From positions 1 through 34,529 of the forward strand of contig JAFQLL010000004.1 in the NCBI GenBank assembly GCA_017414645.1: 34,529 bases of DNA, given 5' to 3'. The DNA is from Clostridia bacterium. Lineage in GTDB: Bacteria; Bacillota; Clostridia; UMGS1883. Below the pieces are notes generated by a model. That model searched no databases. It worked only from the letters and a program-made list of their open reading frames with translations, and had not been told where the DNA came from. The stretch's first letter is position 1, and each line of letters opens with the position of its first letter. Of the stretch, positions 32,776 to 34,529 are shown in pieces. The translations under genes were made by a program, and so were the position numbers.

Positions 32776-33564
32776 CTATCTGAAAATTGTTCCGAATTCT
32801 TCTTCTTCAAAAATGCGGTAAATGTCCTTAGGCTCATCGGCAGAGCAAACTACGGTTTTGATGCCTGCCTTTGATGCAATGCGTGCCGCATAAAGCTTTG
32901 TTATCATGCCGCCTGTGCCCCGGCTTGAGCCTGCACTGCCGCCAAGAGCTAAAATATCGTCGGTAATTTCTTCGACCTGGCTTATGAGCTGTGCGTCGGT
33001 GAATTCTCTGGGGTTTTTATTGTAAAGCCCGTCAATATCTGTTAATATTACCAGCAGCTCTGCATCGCAAAGAGTTGCAACATACGCCGACAAGGTGTCG
33101 TTGTCGCCAAATTCAATTTCCTCGGTGGACACGGCATCGTTTTCGTTAACAATGGGAACAACGCCCATTTCAAGCAATTTTTTAAAAGTGTTGTGGGCAT
33201 TTGTCCTGCGGTCGTCGTGCTCAATGGCATCCTTCGTTAAAAGCACCTGCCCCGTTACATGACCATATTCGGAAAAAAGCTTATCGTAAAGATACATGAG
33301 CTCGCACTGACCCACGGCCGCCGCCGCCTGCTTGCCTGGCATGTCCTTAGGCTTTTCTCCAAGCCCGAGCTTACCCACACCAACACCTATAGCACCGCTT
33401 GATACCAGCACAACATCCATGCCCCTGTTCTTTAAGTCGGCAATTACTCGAACGAGAATATCAATCTTATTTATGTTAAGCCTTCCGTTAGGGTATGTAA
33501 GAGATGATGTACCAACCTTAAAGACTACTCTTTGGGTATTTTTTAAGCCTTCGCGCAAATTCAT
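32776..33564 (-). CDS. proB: Glutamate 5-kinase (short form, no PUA domain)
   Basis: A 262-aa amino-acid kinase phosphorylating glutamate at the gamma-carboxyl group, the first step of proline synthesis. Motifs: [84 protein letters not shown] and the [12 protein letters not shown] phosphate loop. The C-terminal PUA domain of enterobacterial ProB is absent, as in many Firmicutes. AAGGTGAAAAAT marks the ATG at 33564, although the frame reaches a TTG at 33579. Proline feedback inhibition is expected from the family. Confidence 0.96.
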   Translation of the reverse strand: MNLREGLKNTQRVVFKVGTSSLTYPNGRLNINKIDILVRVIADLKNRGMDVVLVSSGAIGVGVGKLGLGEKPKDMPGKQAAAAVGQCELMYLYDKLFSEYGHVTGQVLLTKDAIEHDDRRTNAHNTFKKLLEMGVVPIVNENDAVSTEEIEFGDNDTLSAYVATLCDAELLVILTDIDGLYNKNPREFTDAQLISQVEEITDDILALGGSAGSSRGTGGMITKLYAARIASKAGIKTVVCSADEPKDIYRIFEEEEFGTIFR

Positions 33565-33594
33565 ATTTTTCACCTTCAAAAAAGTATTTAGTCT

Positions 33595-33623
33595 ATTATA
33601 CGCTTTCTTTTTTCATTTGTCTA
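33595..33623 (-). promoter_or_regulatory. proBA promoter
   Basis: Minus-strand -35 TAGACA (33618-33623), 17-base spacer, -10 TATAAT (33595-33600), 30 bases before the proB ATG. Confidence 0.7.
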
Positions 33624-33655
33624 TATAAAAAATCATTTTCAATGTTTCAACCCCC

Positions 33656-33680
33656 TCGTTCCCCCACTCTTGGGGGACGA
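33656..33680. repeat. C/G-rich hairpin upstream of proBA
   Basis: TCGTTCCCCCA and TGGGGGACGA pair with a single bulge around a short loop, in otherwise A/T-rich intergenic DNA. No T-run follows on either strand, so it is not a good terminator. The remainder of the gap 33624-33741 shows no gene. Confidence 0.5.
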
Positions 33681-33741
33681 AAAGGTAAGATTTTATTTTA
33701 CAAGCAAATGTGCACACATTCTGCGCGCAATTTCCTATGTA

Positions 33742-33782
33742 ATACAAAAACGAGCAACTTAAAAAGTTGCTCGTTTTTGTAT
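33742..33782 (-). terminator. Intrinsic terminator after the CAP-domain gene
   Basis: Perfect 19-bp stem with a three-base loop; the arm core is CGAGCAACTT with five A/T pairs outside, so the minus-strand transcript ends in CGTTTTTGTAT. It lies 12 bases beyond the CAP gene stop at 33795. Confidence 0.85.
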
Positions 33783-33794
33783 GTTTTAAGTATG

Positions 33795-34529
33795 TTACTT
33801 TACAAAGTCTACTGTCCAGTAAACTGTGCCGTCGATTGCTGTCGCAACGCTTATACCAATCTTTGTGAAATCCTTACTTAAGATGTTCACATTGTGCTTT
33901 GCGCTCTTCATCCATGCATCAACAATAACCTGGGGTGTGAAGTTGCCCTGTGCGAGATTTTCTGCCGCCATAGTAAATACTATCTTAGCGTCTGTAAGTC
34001 TCTTTGCAACATCTGCGCCAGCCTTGTTCTTCTGATCAAGGTACTTATTTGTTGCCATGTCAACACAGTGTGCTTCGGAAACCTTAGCAACATCCTTATC
34101 CCATACAAGTGCGGGAAGGTTTGCCTTTGCTCTTTCAGCATTGATAAGCTTCAACACTTCTTCAGCCTTCTTTGCATCAACAGTAACCTTCTTTTCAGTA
34201 GGCTTTTCTGTGGGGATTTCTGCAAGGATGGGGCCATCGGGTTCTGTGGGAGCTTCTGTTACTGCAACTGTGGGGCCCTGTGTTTCGGGCTCAGTGGGAG
34301 CAGCTGTGGGAGCCTGTGTTTCGGGCTCAGTGGGAGCAGCTGTGGGAGCCTGTGTTTCGGGCTCAGTAGGAGCAGCTGTAGGTGTTTCTGTTTCGGGCTC
34401 AGTGGGAGCTACTGTGGGAGCTTCTGTTTCGGGCTCAGTGGGAGCTGCTGTGGGAGCCTGTGTTTCGGGCTCAGTAGGAGCTGCTGTGGGAGCTTCTGTT
34501 TCGGGCTCAGTAGGAGCAGCTGTGGGAGC
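33795..34529 (-). CDS. CAP-domain (SCP/YkwD-like) exported protein, 5' end outside the window
   Basis: The visible 244 residues are the C-terminal part of a larger protein; the frame is open through the window edge with no start. The CAP domain occupies the last 122 residues: VLKLINAERAKANLPALVWDKDVAKVSEAHCVDMA, then AAENLAQGNFTPQVIVDAWMKSAKHNVNILSKDFTKIGISVA and the final YWTVDFVK; His and Glu of the CAP cavity are present (SEAH, AAENLA). Upstream is a KPTEKK segment and a linker of 12-residue TEPET-APTAAP repeats, a low-complexity wall-spanning type. An internal GTG at 34157 is only an in-frame valine. The protein is expected to be secreted; the signal peptide would lie beyond the window. 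Confidence 0.9.
   Translation of the reverse strand, partial: APTAAPTEPETEAPTAAPTEPETQAPTAAPTEPETEAPTVAPTEPETETPTAAPTEPETQAPTAAPTEPETQAPTAAPTEPETQGPTVAVTEAPTEPDGPILAEIPTEKPTEKKVTVDAKKAEEVLKLINAERAKANLPALVWDKDVAKVSEAHCVDMATNKYLDQKNKAGADVAKRLTDAKIVFTMAAENLAQGNFTPQVIVDAWMKSAKHNVNILSKDFTKIGISVATAIDGTVYWTVDFVK
34281..34529 (-). repeat. 36-bp tandem repeat array encoding a Pro/Thr/Glu linker
   Basis: Seven units starting at 34281, 34317, 34353, 34389, 34425, 34461 and 34497 (the last cut by the window end), each beginning TGTTTCGGGCTCAGT on the plus strand and differing at a few third-position or Gln/Glu/Val-changing bases. Each unit encodes 12 residues of the TEPET-[QE]APT[AV]AP type on the minus strand. 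The array is in frame with the CAP gene and continues outside the window. Confidence 0.93.

Noticed and set aside
33656-33680. C/G-rich hairpin as the proBA leader riboswitch or terminator
   Set aside because: It lies upstream of the predicted promoter, so it would not be in the transcript, and it has no T-run.
34281-34529. Array of 36-bp repeats with CRISPR-like unit length
   Set aside because: The repeats are contiguous with no spacers and are in frame within a coding sequence; no cas genes are present.

Overview
The window looks like chromosomal DNA of an anaerobic, low-to-mid GC, Gram-positive Clostridia-type bacterium, probably host- or plant-fibre-associated. The evidence is the strong AGGAGG-type ribosome binding sites on most genes, a SpoIVB-like S55 protease, a BspA-type leucine-rich-repeat protein, a copper-amine-oxidase-N-like secreted protein, a lipobox protein and plant-type glycan degradation genes. 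This placement is inference; there is no rRNA or other phylogenetic marker here. Nearly all genes lie on the minus strand. Only one three-gene block (28.7-31.5 kb) is on the plus strand. No tRNA, rRNA, CRISPR array or phage module is visible.

Layout. 1-950: a REP-associated tyrosine (HUH) transposase gene bracketed by two 82-bp direct copies of a palindromic REP-like element; the right copy supplies part of the transposase promoter. 985-8208: a nine-gene minus-strand operon of YtrABCD type (GntR regulator, ABC ATPase, two paralogous large permeases), followed by five small membrane or exported proteins. One of these is a stand-alone version of the extra C-terminal domain of the first permease. 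A consensus promoter with an operator-like inverted repeat precedes the regulator. 8221-15050: a glycan-degradation operon (beta-helix GH28-like protein, GH51 arabinofuranosidase, secreted multidomain alginate-lyase-like protein). 15087-17916: a secreted BspA-like LRR protein and a stand-alone LytTR regulator. 17917-18164: a hairpin-rich non-coding stretch. 18165-20602: a secreted copper-amine-oxidase-N-like acidic protein and a TPR membrane protein split by a frameshift.

20625-27500: an M16C metallopeptidase, a patatin-like lipase, a DUF2779-type protein (degenerate Cas4-like nuclease plus DEDD exonuclease) and a hexapeptide acetyltransferase fused to a helical domain. 27477-28583: galE. 28604-31506 (plus): a SpoIVB-like protease with a membrane N-terminus, an acyltransferase-3 and a DUF1294 protein, in overlapping order. 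31491-33623: the proBA proline-synthesis operon. 33742-34529: a CAP-domain protein with a 36-bp tandem-repeat linker that runs off the window.

How the genes work together: the Ytr-like operon is probably a self-regulated envelope-stress or peptide-responsive transporter. The glycan operon pairs one secreted depolymerase with two enzymes that lack signal peptides. ProB and ProA catalyse the first two steps of proline synthesis. The most unusual material is the permease/small-protein domain sharing, the REP-transposase unit, the acetyltransferase fusion, the catalytically degraded Cas4-like fold and the split TPR gene.
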